Shown here piece by piece: positions 35,262 through 43,994 of a stretch of DNA of 64,000 nucleotides (the stretch's first letter is position 1; every line of letters begins with the position of its first letter). Below the pieces are notes generated by a model. That model did no database searches. It was not told the origin of the DNA and was given only the letters and a program-made list of their open reading frames with translations. The stretch is taken from the NCBI RefSeq assembly GCF_004965515.1, contig NZ_SSHH01000001.1:747280-811279 (forward strand), read 5' to 3'. Both the position numbers and the translations under genes were made by a program. The stretch is from Alteraurantiacibacter aquimixticola (GTDB taxonomy: Bacteria; Pseudomonadota; Alphaproteobacteria; Sphingomonadales; Sphingomonadaceae).

Positions 35262-36262
35262 GCGAGATGCTTGCGATCAGCGACGCGGATCGCGCGGCCG
35301 TGATCCTGATGCTGATGGATGATGACCAGGCGTCCAGGCTGCTCGGCCAATTGCAGCCCGAGGAGTTGCAGGTCGTGGGCGAGAAGATGCTCGCCCTGGG
35401 CGATGTGGGGACCGATCGCATCGCCGGGGCCATCGAAGGCTTCGTGCGCCATGCGGACGACAATTCGCTATCCTCCCACGATCGTCCCGCGCAATTGCGC
35501 TCACGCATGACCAAGGCGCTGGGCGAAGTGCGCGCGGATTCCATCATGCAGCGCATCGTGCCCGATGAGGCGCCGCGCTCGCTGGAACTGGCGCGCTGGC
35601 TGGCGGCGCCAGTGCTGCTGCCACTGGTCGAAGGGGAGCATCCGCAGGCGATTGCCGTATTGCTCCTGCTGCTCGAACCGCAACCTGCCGCCGAGCTTCT
35701 CTCCCTGCTGCCGCCACATTTACAGCCCGACCTGGTCGAGCGCATTGCCCGCATGCAGAAGGTTTCCACCCATGCGATGGCGATGCTGGACGAGATGCTC
35801 TCGGCCCGCATTGCCCAGCGTTTCGGCAAGGGCTCCCTCGAACTGGGCGGCGCGCGCGAGGCCGCGGAGCTTATCAACCTTGCCGCTGGCCATGTGGGCC
35901 GCTCCGTTATGCCCGCTATTTCCGAACGCGATGCCGACCTGGCGCGCGCGATCGAGGCCGAGCTGGTCACGTTCGAAATGCTCTTTGTTCTCTCCGCCAT
36001 GGATATGGGCCGCTTGCTGCGCGACGTCGAAGGCGAGGTGCTGGTCGATGCACTGAAGGGGCTGGAGGAAGAGCAGCGCGACTGTTTCTTCGCCGCCATG
36101 TCCAGCCGCGCCGCCGATGGCGTACGCGACGATATCGAGATGCGTGGCCGCCTGAAGAAGGAAGATGTGAACGTGGCGCAGAAGCGCATTGTCGAAGTCG
36201 CCCGCAAGCTTGCCGACGAAGGCGAAATCAGTCTGGGGGGCGGCGATGGCGAGTTCGTTTGA
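35258..36262 (+). CDS. fliG: Flagellar motor switch protein FliG
   Basis: 334 residues, the usual length. N-terminal FliF-binding part (AAVILMLMDDDQASRLLGQL), middle domain with HPQAIAVLLLLLEP, and C-terminal torque domain containing MSSRAADGVRDDIEMRG and AQKRIVEVARKLADEG. It interacts with MotA through the charged C-terminal helix and with FliM. Confidence 0.95.
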   Translation: MSEMLAISDADRAAVILMLMDDDQASRLLGQLQPEELQVVGEKMLALGDVGTDRIAGAIEGFVRHADDNSLSSHDRPAQLRSRMTKALGEVRADSIMQRIVPDEAPRSLELARWLAAPVLLPLVEGEHPQAIAVLLLLLEPQPAAELLSLLPPHLQPDLVERIARMQKVSTHAMAMLDEMLSARIAQRFGKGSLELGGAREAAELINLAAGHVGRSVMPAISERDADLARAIEAELVTFEMLFVLSAMDMGRLLRDVEGEVLVDALKGLEEEQRDCFFAAMSSRAADGVRDDIEMRGRLKKEDVNVAQKRIVEVARKLADEGEISLGGGDGEFV

Positions 36263-36887
36263 GCCTGCCTTCCAGCAAGTGCCCGCCGTTTCCGTGCCTG
36301 CTGCCGATGCCGCTCCCGCCCAGCCATGGTTCGCCATGCTGGATCGCGGCACCGGCTTTGCCGCCGATCCGCGCTTTAGCGGCGCGGCGCAGCAACAGTT
36401 GGAGCAGGAAGAGGCCGAGGCGAGGGCCGACGCGGTGCTAGCCGACGCGCTGGCTGATGCCGAAAGGCGCGGGCGCGAGGCGGCGCTGGCCGAAATGGCC
36501 AATGAAGGCGCGGCCTGCGCCGCACTGAAGCTGGCGCTGCGGCGGCTGGACGAGGAAATGCAGGAAGAGCTGGCCTCGAGGATGGCCGAAACCGTTGCCT
36601 TGCTGTGCGAGGAGGCGCTGGCCCCGCTGGCGCTCGACCGCGAGGCCCTGCAGAGCCGCTGCGTGACCGCTGCCGGCCATGTGGGCGAGGGGATCATCGA
36701 TGCCAGCCTGCGCCTGAACCCTGAAGATATCGCGCTGCTCGACAGCGACTTTGCCAGCACCTGGCACATCGTCCCCGATCCGGGGCTGGAGCGCGGCACG
36801 GTGATGTTCGACACACCCGAAGGCGCGGTGCGTGACGGGCCGGGCGAATGGCGCGCTGCCCTGCAAGAGGCGCTGGGTCTGTGCTGA
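36246..36887 (+). CDS. fliH: Flagellar export ATPase regulator FliH
   Basis: 213 residues from ATG 36246, overlapping fliG by 17 bases, with a GGGGGG ribosome site. An Ala/Glu-rich coiled-coil (residues about 50-115) is followed by a globular ATPase-binding part with DASLRLNPEDIALL and VPDPGLERGTVMFDT, which matches the FliH/SctL C-terminus. It regulates FliI and links it to the C ring. Confidence 0.85.
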   Translation: MASSFEPAFQQVPAVSVPAADAAPAQPWFAMLDRGTGFAADPRFSGAAQQQLEQEEAEARADAVLADALADAERRGREAALAEMANEGAACAALKLALRRLDEEMQEELASRMAETVALLCEEALAPLALDREALQSRCVTAAGHVGEGIIDASLRLNPEDIALLDSDFASTWHIVPDPGLERGTVMFDTPEGAVRDGPGEWRAALQEALGLC

Positions 36888-38230
36888 ATTTCCTCGAGCA
36901 TGAGCTCGACCGGATGCGCGGTTCCGCGCCCGCCCTCGGGCCGGTGCCGCTGGGCCGGATCGTCAGCTGCGATGGCGGCATGATCGAGGTTTCCGGCCTC
37001 AATGCGCCTATCGGTACGCTCTGCCGCGCCCAGCCGCGCGCGGGTGAGCCTGCCCCTGCGGCCGAAGTGATCGGCTTCCGTGGCGGGCGCAGCCTGATGA
37101 TGCTTTTGGGCGATACGGTACGCCTGCAACCGGGCACGCTGGTGCGCGCCGAGGGGCGTCCGGGCCTGGTCAATGTGGGTGAGGAATTCCTTGGCCGCGC
37201 GGTCGATGGCACGGGCCAGCCGATCGATGGCGGTCCGCCGGTAAAGGCAGGCCATCCATGGCCGCTGGGCGGCTATCGCGAAGGCGCGCTCGAACGCGCC
37301 TCGGTCACCGAACCTTTCGATTGCGGCGTGCGCGCGATCAACGCGCTGGCGACGCTGGGCGTAGGACAGCGCGTGGGCATCGTCGCCGGATCGGGCGTGG
37401 GCAAGTCCATGCTGCTCGACATGGTAGCGCGCGGTGCCAGCTGTGACGTCGCGGTCATCGGCCTGATCGGCGAACGCGGGCGCGAAGTGTCCGATTTCGT
37501 CGGCCGGCACATGACCGGCGAGATGAAGCGGCGCATGGCGGTTGTCGCCGTGCCTGCCGACCATGCCGCGAATTTGCGTCTCCGCGGTGCGCAGCTCGCC
37601 TGTTCGCTGGCCGAATATTTTCGCGCGCAGGGCAAGCGCGTTCTGCTGGTGCTCGACAGCCTGACCCGCGTGGCGCACGCGGCGCGTGAGATCGCGCTTT
37701 CGCTGGGCGAACCCGGTGCGGCGCGCGGCTATCCGCCTTCCGCGCTTTCCGCCATTACCAAGCTGATCGAACGCGCGGGCAATTCGGCCACCAGCGGCGG
37801 GGCGATCACCGGCATCTACACCGTGCTTGCCGATGGCGACGACCAGTCGGACCCGGTGGTCGATACGGCGCGCGCGATCCTCGACGGGCATATCGTGCTC
37901 AGTCGCGAGATCGCCCAGCGCGGGCATTATCCCGCGATCGACATTCCCGCCTCGCTCAGCCGCGTGATGGAGGCGGTGGCCGATCCTGACCATCGCCGCC
38001 GCGCGCATGGCTTGCGCGGCATGATCGCCGCGCATGAGAGCAATCGGGATTTCCTGCTGATGGGCGCCTATCGCGCCGGTGCGGACGCCCAGCTCGACCG
38101 CGCGCTGGCCTTGCAGGACCCGATCCGCGCCTTCCTGGCGCAGGATGCGCATGACACCGTGCCGCTGGGCAAGAGCATCGCCGCGCTGACGGAGCTGATG
38201 GACCATGCGGACGCCGCAGCGCAGGGTTGA
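36881..38230 (+). CDS. fliI: Flagellum-specific ATPase FliI
   Basis: 449 residues from GTG 36881, overlapping fliH by 7 bases. Walker A GSGVGKS, GLIGERGREVSDFV, the Walker B LLVLDSLTRVAHAAREIALS and the family signature GEPGAARGYPPS are present. It is the hexameric F1-like ATPase of the export apparatus. It overlaps fliJ by 26 bases. Confidence 0.97.
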   Translation: MLNFLEHELDRMRGSAPALGPVPLGRIVSCDGGMIEVSGLNAPIGTLCRAQPRAGEPAPAAEVIGFRGGRSLMMLLGDTVRLQPGTLVRAEGRPGLVNVGEEFLGRAVDGTGQPIDGGPPVKAGHPWPLGGYREGALERASVTEPFDCGVRAINALATLGVGQRVGIVAGSGVGKSMLLDMVARGASCDVAVIGLIGERGREVSDFVGRHMTGEMKRRMAVVAVPADHAANLRLRGAQLACSLAEYFRAQGKRVLLVLDSLTRVAHAAREIALSLGEPGAARGYPPSALSAITKLIERAGNSATSGGAITGIYTVLADGDDQSDPVVDTARAILDGHIVLSREIAQRGHYPAIDIPASLSRVMEAVADPDHRRRAHGLRGMIAAHESNRDFLLMGAYRAGADAQLDRALALQDPIRAFLAQDAHDTVPLGKSIAALTELMDHADAAAQG

Positions 38231-38630
38231 ACTGCTCAACCGGCTGGCGCGGCTGCGCGAAGTCGAAAAGCAGGCCGCCGCGCAGAAAGTGGCGGAAGCG
38301 CAGGGCACGCATGGCAAGCTGCTCGCCCTGCAGGAACGCAGCGGGGAAATCGCCGCCAGCTACGCCACGCGGACGGAGTCCGTCAGCGGTGACGAACTTG
38401 CGCGCCGGCAGCAATTCCTCGCCGGGCTGGAAGAGATCCGCCGCCAGACCAAAAGCGAAAGCCGCAAGGCGGAGGAGCACACGCGTGAGGCGATGAGCCG
38501 GCTGCAAGCGGCCGAACGCCGCCGCGAAGTGACCAGCGAGAAGCTGGGCGCGGAACGCCGCGCAGCCGAAATTGCGCTCGCGGCGCGCGACAATCCCGTT
38601 CTGGCACGAAAGTTGAAAGGGGCAGGTTGA
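38205..38630 (+). CDS. fliJ: FliJ-like export chaperone
   Basis: 141 residues, almost entirely charged coiled coil (LARLREVEKQAAAQKVAEAQ to the C-terminus), the expected FliJ architecture: an antiparallel hairpin that inserts into the FliI ring and contacts FlhA. Placement directly after fliI with a long overlap confirms the call despite weak sequence conservation. Confidence 0.85.
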   Translation: MRTPQRRVELLNRLARLREVEKQAAAQKVAEAQGTHGKLLALQERSGEIAASYATRTESVSGDELARRQQFLAGLEEIRRQTKSESRKAEEHTREAMSRLQAAERRREVTSEKLGAERRAAEIALAARDNPVLARKLKGAG

Positions 38631-38661
38631 ACGCAACCAGCCTCATTCGGGAGGGCCTCAC

Positions 38662-40071
38662 GTGAACCTGTCACTGCTGCAAAACCTCACCACTTCCACC
38701 AGCGCGCTGGCCGTCGCTCCTCAGGGCGACAAGGCGCTAGGCGCCGCCATTTCCGGGGATTTCGCCGCCCTTCTGGGTGATGGCGCATCGATCCTTGGCA
38801 TCGGCAAATTGCCGGCAGACGGCGAAGCGGCAATCGAGACCGGCAATATCTTGCCGGTGCCGGACGGCGAGATCTTGCCGGAAGAGTTGGCTGAGCTGGA
38901 CGGACTGCCGGTGCTCGTAGCCACGGTGGCATTGCCCGATCCGGTGAGCGGGGTGAGCGGCGAGGCGGTGGCTGCCAAATCGACCAAGGGCCAGTCGCTC
39001 GCCGCGAACATGCTTGCAGGCAAGGCCGATACAGCGCTGCCGGAACAGCCGGTGGCAGCATCGCCGGGGACTCCTGCGCAGGCGGAGAGCGCCAAGGGCG
39101 GGACGGTGGCCATTCCCCCGATTGCGCTGGGCAAGACACCCTCCGCATCGGACAAGCCGGTTATCACGACAGCCACGGGTGAGCTGGTCGCCGATCGCAC
39201 GACACCTGCGACAACGAACCAGCCGCGCGTCGAACCTGCCAGCCTTTCCGATGCCGCGAAGGCGCAGGTTGTTGCCTCCCTGAGGGACGCTGCTCCCAAG
39301 GCGACGGGCACACAGGCCGAAATGCAAGATCCCGCCATCCAGCCGATGGCATCCGAAGAGTTCACAGAAACCGAGGACATGGCTGCTCAGATGCGGCGCA
39401 CGGAGCAGGCCAGTGCCCTGTCGCCGCGTGCTGCCAGCGCCAGGGCCGAGAGCGCTGAGGCCGTTGCCATGCCGGCCGAGAGCGTGGCCAAGGCAGCGCA
39501 AGTACCCACTGCGCCGAGCGCGCCGGCCCAGACCACAGCACCCTCCCTGACCGATGCGTCGCAGCCGGCCGCCCGGGCCGCTGGGCTGGAGACTGCTCCC
39601 GCCAATACGACGGCCCAGCCAAGGCATGACTTTTCCGCCGCCGTCGACCGCCTCGTCGAAGCGCGCGAAATGGCGCAGCCGGGCCGCGCCGAAATGTCGG
39701 TGATGCACCGCGAATTCGGCAATGTCTCGCTGCAGTTCGAGCTTGCCGGACAGGCACTGCGCGTCGCCATGTCGAGCGATCATGCGGGCTTCGCGCCTGC
39801 CGTGCAGGCGGCGCTGGCCGAGCGCAATGTTGCCGCACCTTCCGAAAGCGCCCGCAGCGATGGGCAGCGGCAGGAAAATGGCGCGCAGCAATCGGGCCAG
39901 CAGCACCAGCAGTCGCAGGGCTCGTCCACGCCGTCCGCCCAGTCCGACGCGCAGCAGCGCCAGGGACAGGCAGGGCGCTCCGCTCGATCGGAAAGCGGCG
40001 AGCAGGCCAGCGGCGGCACCCACAATTCAACGGGCGATGCGCCCCGTCGCGATGACGGGCTGTTCGCCTGA
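38662..40071 (+). CDS. fliK: Flagellar hook-length control protein FliK
   Basis: 469 residues from GTG 38662, with GGGAGGG upstream. A long Ala/Pro/Gln-rich, low-complexity ruler region occupies most of the protein. The Flg_hook domain lies at about residues 335-395 (MSVMHREFGNVSLQFELAGQ), followed by a Gln/Ser-rich tail ending RRDDGLFA. It measures the hook and switches export specificity through FlhB. A ruler this long beside a short hook protein is notable. Confidence 0.88.
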   Translation: MNLSLLQNLTTSTSALAVAPQGDKALGAAISGDFAALLGDGASILGIGKLPADGEAAIETGNILPVPDGEILPEELAELDGLPVLVATVALPDPVSGVSGEAVAAKSTKGQSLAANMLAGKADTALPEQPVAASPGTPAQAESAKGGTVAIPPIALGKTPSASDKPVITTATGELVADRTTPATTNQPRVEPASLSDAAKAQVVASLRDAAPKATGTQAEMQDPAIQPMASEEFTETEDMAAQMRRTEQASALSPRAASARAESAEAVAMPAESVAKAAQVPTAPSAPAQTTAPSLTDASQPAARAAGLETAPANTTAQPRHDFSAAVDRLVEAREMAQPGRAEMSVMHREFGNVSLQFELAGQALRVAMSSDHAGFAPAVQAALAERNVAAPSESARSDGQRQENGAQQSGQQHQQSQGSSTPSAQSDAQQRQGQAGRSARSESGEQASGGTHNSTGDAPRRDDGLFA

Positions 40072-40092
40072 TCCTCTTTCGGAGACCGCAAG

Positions 40093-40683
40093 ATGAGCAA
40101 GAAGAAAGACGGCGATGATGCCGCGGGCGAAGGCAAGCCCAAATCGGGCATGATGAAAATGCTGGTCGGCGCGCTGTTGCTGCTCGGCCTCGGCGCGGGC
40201 GGAGCCTATGGCGCCGTGCATTTCGGCCTGCTCGGTCCTGCCGCCGGTGAGCCAGCCGGGCCCGACCTGCCCAAGCTCGTAGGCAAGGGCGATGACGATC
40301 CCTACGCCGCAGCGGGCGACCAGAAGGACGCGGCCCCCGCCGTTTATGGTGAGGGCGGCAGCGAATATCGCACAGCCTACTACGTGTTCGAGGAGGGCTT
40401 TACCTCCAACCTCAAGGACTCCCCCGGCCTTGTACAGGTGAGCCTCGCCGCATCGACCCGGCATGACGGGCGCGTGATCCAGTGGCTGGAAATGCACGAA
40501 TTGGCGATCCGCTCCGCCTTGCTGGTGGAACTCGCCAATACGGTGGAAGACGATGTCTATTCGGTCGAGGGCAAGCAGCGCATGCGGGGCCGCCTCGCCG
40601 AAGCGATCAACCGCGTGCTGGAGGAGCAGGAAGGCTTTGGCGGTGTCGAGGACGTCCACTTCCAGTCCTTCCTCGTCCAATGA
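40093..40683 (+). CDS. fliL: Flagellar basal-body protein FliL
   Basis: 196 residues. Short Lys-rich cytoplasmic tail, one membrane helix at residues about 17-38 (MMKMLVGALLLLGLGAGGAY), and a periplasmic stomatin-like FliL domain (YYVFEEGFTSNLKDSPGLVQ, VEDDVYSVEGKQRMRGRLAE, VEDVHFQSFLVQ). It surrounds the stator and supports torque. Its stop overlaps the fliM ATG. Confidence 0.93.
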   Translation: MSKKKDGDDAAGEGKPKSGMMKMLVGALLLLGLGAGGAYGAVHFGLLGPAAGEPAGPDLPKLVGKGDDDPYAAAGDQKDAAPAVYGEGGSEYRTAYYVFEEGFTSNLKDSPGLVQVSLAASTRHDGRVIQWLEMHELAIRSALLVELANTVEDDVYSVEGKQRMRGRLAEAINRVLEEQEGFGGVEDVHFQSFLVQ

Positions 40684-41597
40684 AGTCCGAAGGTGTCCTC
40701 GTCGCCGAGCGGGCGCTGGCGCAACATAGTGAGGCGCTGGCCGGGCGAGCGCCCGAGCCGGCCGAGCTGGCCAAGGATCTGGGCGAGATGTCCGGCCGCC
40801 TGTGCCAGTCGCTGGAAGAGGAGCTGGAACGCCTGCTGGGCGGGGAGCGTCCGACCGTCTCCTGCCCCAAGGTGGACAAGGCGAATGCGGCCAAGCTGCA
40901 CAAGCTCGTTAACACCGTGGCGGTCAATTTCCTGCTGGCGGACGGGCAGGGCGGGCAAGTGCTTGCCTCGCTCAACTTCCCGGCTGCGCTGACGCTGACC
41001 GACCAGGTCTTTGGCGGATCGGGTACGGTTACGGGCGCGATTCCCGAACGCCTGCCGTCCTCCTGCGACCTGGCGCTGGTTCGTCTGGGCAAGGCGTTGG
41101 GCGATGCGCTGGGTCAGGCCTTCGGGCGGGAGGCCCCTTTTGCACTCGCCGCCGAAAGCCGGGTGCTGGCCAAGCTCGTCTCCACCAAGGACGAAGAGCC
41201 CTTGCTCATGCTCGCCTGCGACGTTGCGCGCGAAGGGTGTGCGAACTGGGAGCTCATGCTCACCATTCGCCAAAGCGACGCCGCCTGCCTTCTAAGCGAT
41301 GAGGCGCGCAAGCCGCGTGCGGCCAAAGGGTCGGGGAAGGCCAATGCCGGCGCAGCGCCCTTTGCCGCCATCCCGCTTCCGCTGACCGCACAGCTTGCGC
41401 GGATCGAAGTGCCGGTGGCGAAGATCTCCACGCTCAAGCCGGGGGACACGCTGCCGCTGACGCTGGCCGCCAGCGTGCCGCTGCGGCTGGGCGATACCGA
41501 AATTGCCCGCGGGCAGGTGGGCGCCAGCGATGGCGCGCTGGCCCTGCGGATCACCTCCATGGCCTGGGAGAAGAAAGGAACTTCCAATGACGGATAA
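40680..41597 (+). CDS. fliM: Flagellar motor switch protein FliM without the CheY-binding N-terminal motif
   Basis: 305 residues from ATG 40680, somewhat shorter than the usual 330-350. The middle domain keeps the FliM core (FLLADGQGGQVLASLNFP, LTDQVFGGSGTV) and the C-terminal SpoA domain is present (IEVPVAKISTLKPGDTLPL). The N-terminus, MKSEGVLVAERALAQHSEAL, shows no LSQxEIDxLL-type docking peptide for phosphorylated CheY. Together with fliN and fliG it forms the C ring; how the switch is controlled is unclear. It overlaps fliN by 11 bases. Confidence 0.88.
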   Translation: MKSEGVLVAERALAQHSEALAGRAPEPAELAKDLGEMSGRLCQSLEEELERLLGGERPTVSCPKVDKANAAKLHKLVNTVAVNFLLADGQGGQVLASLNFPAALTLTDQVFGGSGTVTGAIPERLPSSCDLALVRLGKALGDALGQAFGREAPFALAAESRVLAKLVSTKDEEPLLMLACDVAREGCANWELMLTIRQSDAACLLSDEARKPRAAKGSGKANAGAAPFAAIPLPLTAQLARIEVPVAKISTLKPGDTLPLTLAASVPLRLGDTEIARGQVGASDGALALRITSMAWEKKGTSNDG

Positions 41598-41856
41598 TAT
41601 GCGCGGACTGGACCTCATCCGCGACGTCAACGTGTCGCTGACGGTCGAACTCGGCCGCGCCAGCATGATGTTGAAGGACGTGCTGGAACTGGGCGAGGAC
41701 GCGATCGTCCCGCTCGACCGGCAGGTGGACGAACTGCTCGACGTCTATGTCAACGGCAAGGCCATCGCCAAGGGCGAGGTCGTAACCGAAGGCGGCCGCT
41801 TTGCGCTGCGCATCGTCGAAATGGCGGGCGAGAAGCGCACGGAGGAGACCGCCTGA
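41587..41856 (+). CDS. fliN: Flagellar motor switch protein FliN
   Basis: 89 residues from ATG 41587, inside the end of fliM, with AAAGGAA upstream. A single SpoA domain: VNVSLTVELGRASMMLKDVL, then LDRQVDELLDVYVNGKAIAK and GRFALRIVEM. C-ring component and docking site for FliH. Confidence 0.94.
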   Translation: MTDNMRGLDLIRDVNVSLTVELGRASMMLKDVLELGEDAIVPLDRQVDELLDVYVNGKAIAKGEVVTEGGRFALRIVEMAGEKRTEETA

Positions 41857-42149
41857 TGGGCTGGTATATCGCCAAGCTGCTGCTCCTGCTGCCGCTTCTG
41901 GCTGGCCTCATCTGGGGCAGCCTGTGGCTCGCCCGCAAAGTGCAGGGCGGAGTCGGCACGCGCGAGGGCGGCAAGGCCGCACGGCTGGTGGAAACCACCA
42001 TGCTCGCCCCTGGCATGCGGCTGGCGGTGATCGAATTCCACGGCCGCGAGATCCTGGTCGGTGCGAGCCGGCAAGGGCTGGTGCGGCTGGCGGAGGCCGA
42101 GGCGCGCCCGCGCGCGGTCCAGCCGATCGCCGCGAATGAGGAGCGCTGA
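41856..42149 (+). CDS. fliO: Flagellar biosynthesis protein FliO
   Basis: 97 residues, overlapping fliN by TGATG. One membrane helix ([20 protein letters not shown]) and a small cytoplasmic domain with [20 protein letters not shown] and [15 protein letters not shown], as in FliO. It helps assemble the FliPQR core. Confidence 0.88.
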   Translation: MGWYIAKLLLLLPLLAGLIWGSLWLARKVQGGVGTREGGKAARLVETTMLAPGMRLAVIEFHGREILVGASRQGLVRLAEAEARPRAVQPIAANEER

Positions 42150-42151
42150 GC

Positions 42152-42925
42152 ATGCGTTTCTACTTCGCAATTGCCTTCGCTGTGATGGCGGGGCTGATGC
42201 TGCCCGACGCCGCGCAGGCAGCTGCGCTGGCACCGACGGCCGGCATTGGCGGAGCGCTCGAACGCGCGATGGATGGCGCGGCGGGCGGGGACGGCACGCC
42301 GCTTTCCTTCTCGCTGCAGCTGCTCATCATCATGGGCCTGCTCACCATTCTGCCCGCACTGGTGCTGATGATGACGAGCTTCACCCGCATCATCATCGTG
42401 CTGGCGATCCTGCGGCAAGCTTTGGGCCTGCAGCAATCGCCGCCCAACCAGGTGCTGATCGGGCTGGCGCTGTTCCTCTCGCTGTTCATCATGGCGCCTA
42501 CGCTGAACCAGGTGAATGCCGCCGCCATCGAACCCTATGCCGCCGGAGCGATCGAGGCCGATGTCGCGATCGAGGAAGCGGGCGAGGCATTCCACGGCTT
42601 CATGATGCGTCAGACGCGCGAGACCGACTTGGCCATGTTCGCGGACATGGCCGGGCAGCAGCAATTCGCCAGCACCGATGACGTGCCCTTCTCGATCCTG
42701 CTTCCCGCCTTCGTTACCAGCGAATTGAAGACCGCCTTCCAGATCGGCTTCATGCTGTTCATGCCATTTCTCGTGATCGATCTTGTCGTTGCGAGCGTGC
42801 TGATGAGCCTCGGCATGATGATGCTGTCACCCACTATTATTTCCCTGCCATTCAAGCTGTTGCTCTTCGTTCTTGTGGACGGATGGGCACTGCTGATGGG
42901 CTCGCTCGCCATGAGCTTCGGATAG
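42152..42925 (+). CDS. fliP: Flagellar export gate protein FliP
   Basis: 257 residues. Cleavable signal peptide (LPDAAQAAA), then the FliP signatures [20 protein letters not shown] and [19 protein letters not shown], and the C-terminal [20 protein letters not shown]. Five copies form the export pore with FliQ and FliR. Confidence 0.97.
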   Translation: MRFYFAIAFAVMAGLMLPDAAQAAALAPTAGIGGALERAMDGAAGGDGTPLSFSLQLLIIMGLLTILPALVLMMTSFTRIIIVLAILRQALGLQQSPPNQVLIGLALFLSLFIMAPTLNQVNAAAIEPYAAGAIEADVAIEEAGEAFHGFMMRQTRETDLAMFADMAGQQQFASTDDVPFSILLPAFVTSELKTAFQIGFMLFMPFLVIDLVVASVLMSLGMMMLSPTIISLPFKLLLFVLVDGWALLMGSLAMSFG

Positions 42926-42939
42926 GGGAGGGCGAGGTC

Positions 42940-43215
42940 ATGGAAGACAGTGCATCGCTCTTCGCGCTGACCGACCGCATGTTGTGGACCACCGCGCTGG
43001 TGGCCGCGCCGATCCTCTTGGCTGCGCTCGCCGTGGGCTTGATGGTGGGCGTGATCCAGGCGGCGACATCGGTCAACGAACAGACGCTTACCTTCGTGCC
43101 CAAGCTCGCCATCGTCGCGGGTGTGCTGGTGTTTTTCGGCGCCAGCATGTTCGGACTGATCGGCGACTTCACGCAGGACGTCTTCAACCAGATCGCGGGT
43201 ATTTCGAGGCTGTGA
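42940..43215 (+). CDS. fliQ: Flagellar export gate protein FliQ
   Basis: 91 residues from ATG 42940, following GGGGAGGGCGAGG. Two membrane helices with the family pattern AALAVGLMVGVIQAATSVNE and QTLTFVPKLAIV. Its stop overlaps the fliR GTG. Confidence 0.96.
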   Translation: MEDSASLFALTDRMLWTTALVAAPILLAALAVGLMVGVIQAATSVNEQTLTFVPKLAIVAGVLVFFGASMFGLIGDFTQDVFNQIAGISRL

Positions 43216-43994
43216 GCCTGCCCGATTTCGGCCTTGGCGAGATGCAGGGGCAGCTCTGGCTGCTGCTGTTCGTGATGGTGCGCATTGGCGCTGCCCTCAT
43301 CGCCGCGCCGATCTTCGGGACGCGCGCCGTGCCGGTGCAGGTGCGCATCGTGCTGGCCGCGGGCCTCGGCATTTTCATCCTCAACTGGATGCCAGTGCAG
43401 ATGCCGGGGGAGATGCTGGCGCTGCCGACCTTCGTGGCGCTGCTGAGCGAAGCAGTGATCGGCTTCACGCTCGGCTTCGTGCTGCAGCTGGCCTTTTCCG
43501 CACCCTTGATTGCGGGTGAGCAGATCGCCGGCGGCATGGGCATGGCGATGGCGACGGCGGTCGATCCCTCCAGCGGCGCGCAATCGGGCGCGATCGGGCA
43601 GATGCTGGGCATCATGCTGACGCTGATCTTCCTCGCCATCGGCGGTCACCTGCTGTGGCTGCGGCTGGTGGTGGAAAGCTATTTGCTGTTCCCGCCCGGT
43701 GCTGAATGGGATGTGGGCGTGCGCGGCTGGTTGATAGCGAGCTTCGCCAGCCAGGCGCTGGCCACCGCCGTCGCGATCGCACTGCCGATCACCATGGTGC
43801 TGCTGCTGGTGCAGCTGGTCACGGGCGTGATCAGCCGCTCTGCCCCCTCGCTCAACCTCTTCGCACTGGGCCTGCCCGCCAGCGTGCTGGCCGGGCTCGC
43901 CTCGCTGATCGTCGCCTCGCCGCTCCTGACCGAGCAATTCGTTGGCCTTGCCGAAAGTGCGATCGACCAGGCCGGACTGGCGGTGCAGCCATGA
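43212..43994 (+). CDS. fliR: Flagellar export gate protein FliR
   Basis: 260 residues from GTG 43212, overlapping the fliQ stop. Six or so membrane helices; conserved segments include LPTFVALLSEAVIGFTLGFV and the C-terminal SAPSLNLFALGLPASVLAGL. Completes the FliP5Q4R1 channel and overlaps flhB by ATGA. Confidence 0.95.
   Translation: MSLPDFGLGEMQGQLWLLLFVMVRIGAALIAAPIFGTRAVPVQVRIVLAAGLGIFILNWMPVQMPGEMLALPTFVALLSEAVIGFTLGFVLQLAFSAPLIAGEQIAGGMGMAMATAVDPSSGAQSGAIGQMLGIMLTLIFLAIGGHLLWLRLVVESYLLFPPGAEWDVGVRGWLIASFASQALATAVAIALPITMVLLLVQLVTGVISRSAPSLNLFALGLPASVLAGLASLIVASPLLTEQFVGLAESAIDQAGLAVQP

Noticed and set aside
35720-38317. Minus-strand frame of 865 codons
   Set aside because: Covers fliG to fliJ on the wrong strand and is full of His/Arg shadow sequence.
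38602-38617. TGGCACG-AAAG-TTGAA before fliK
   Set aside because: The essential GC of the -12 element is GA, and it lies within the end of fliJ in a continuous operon; not strong enough to list as a promoter.
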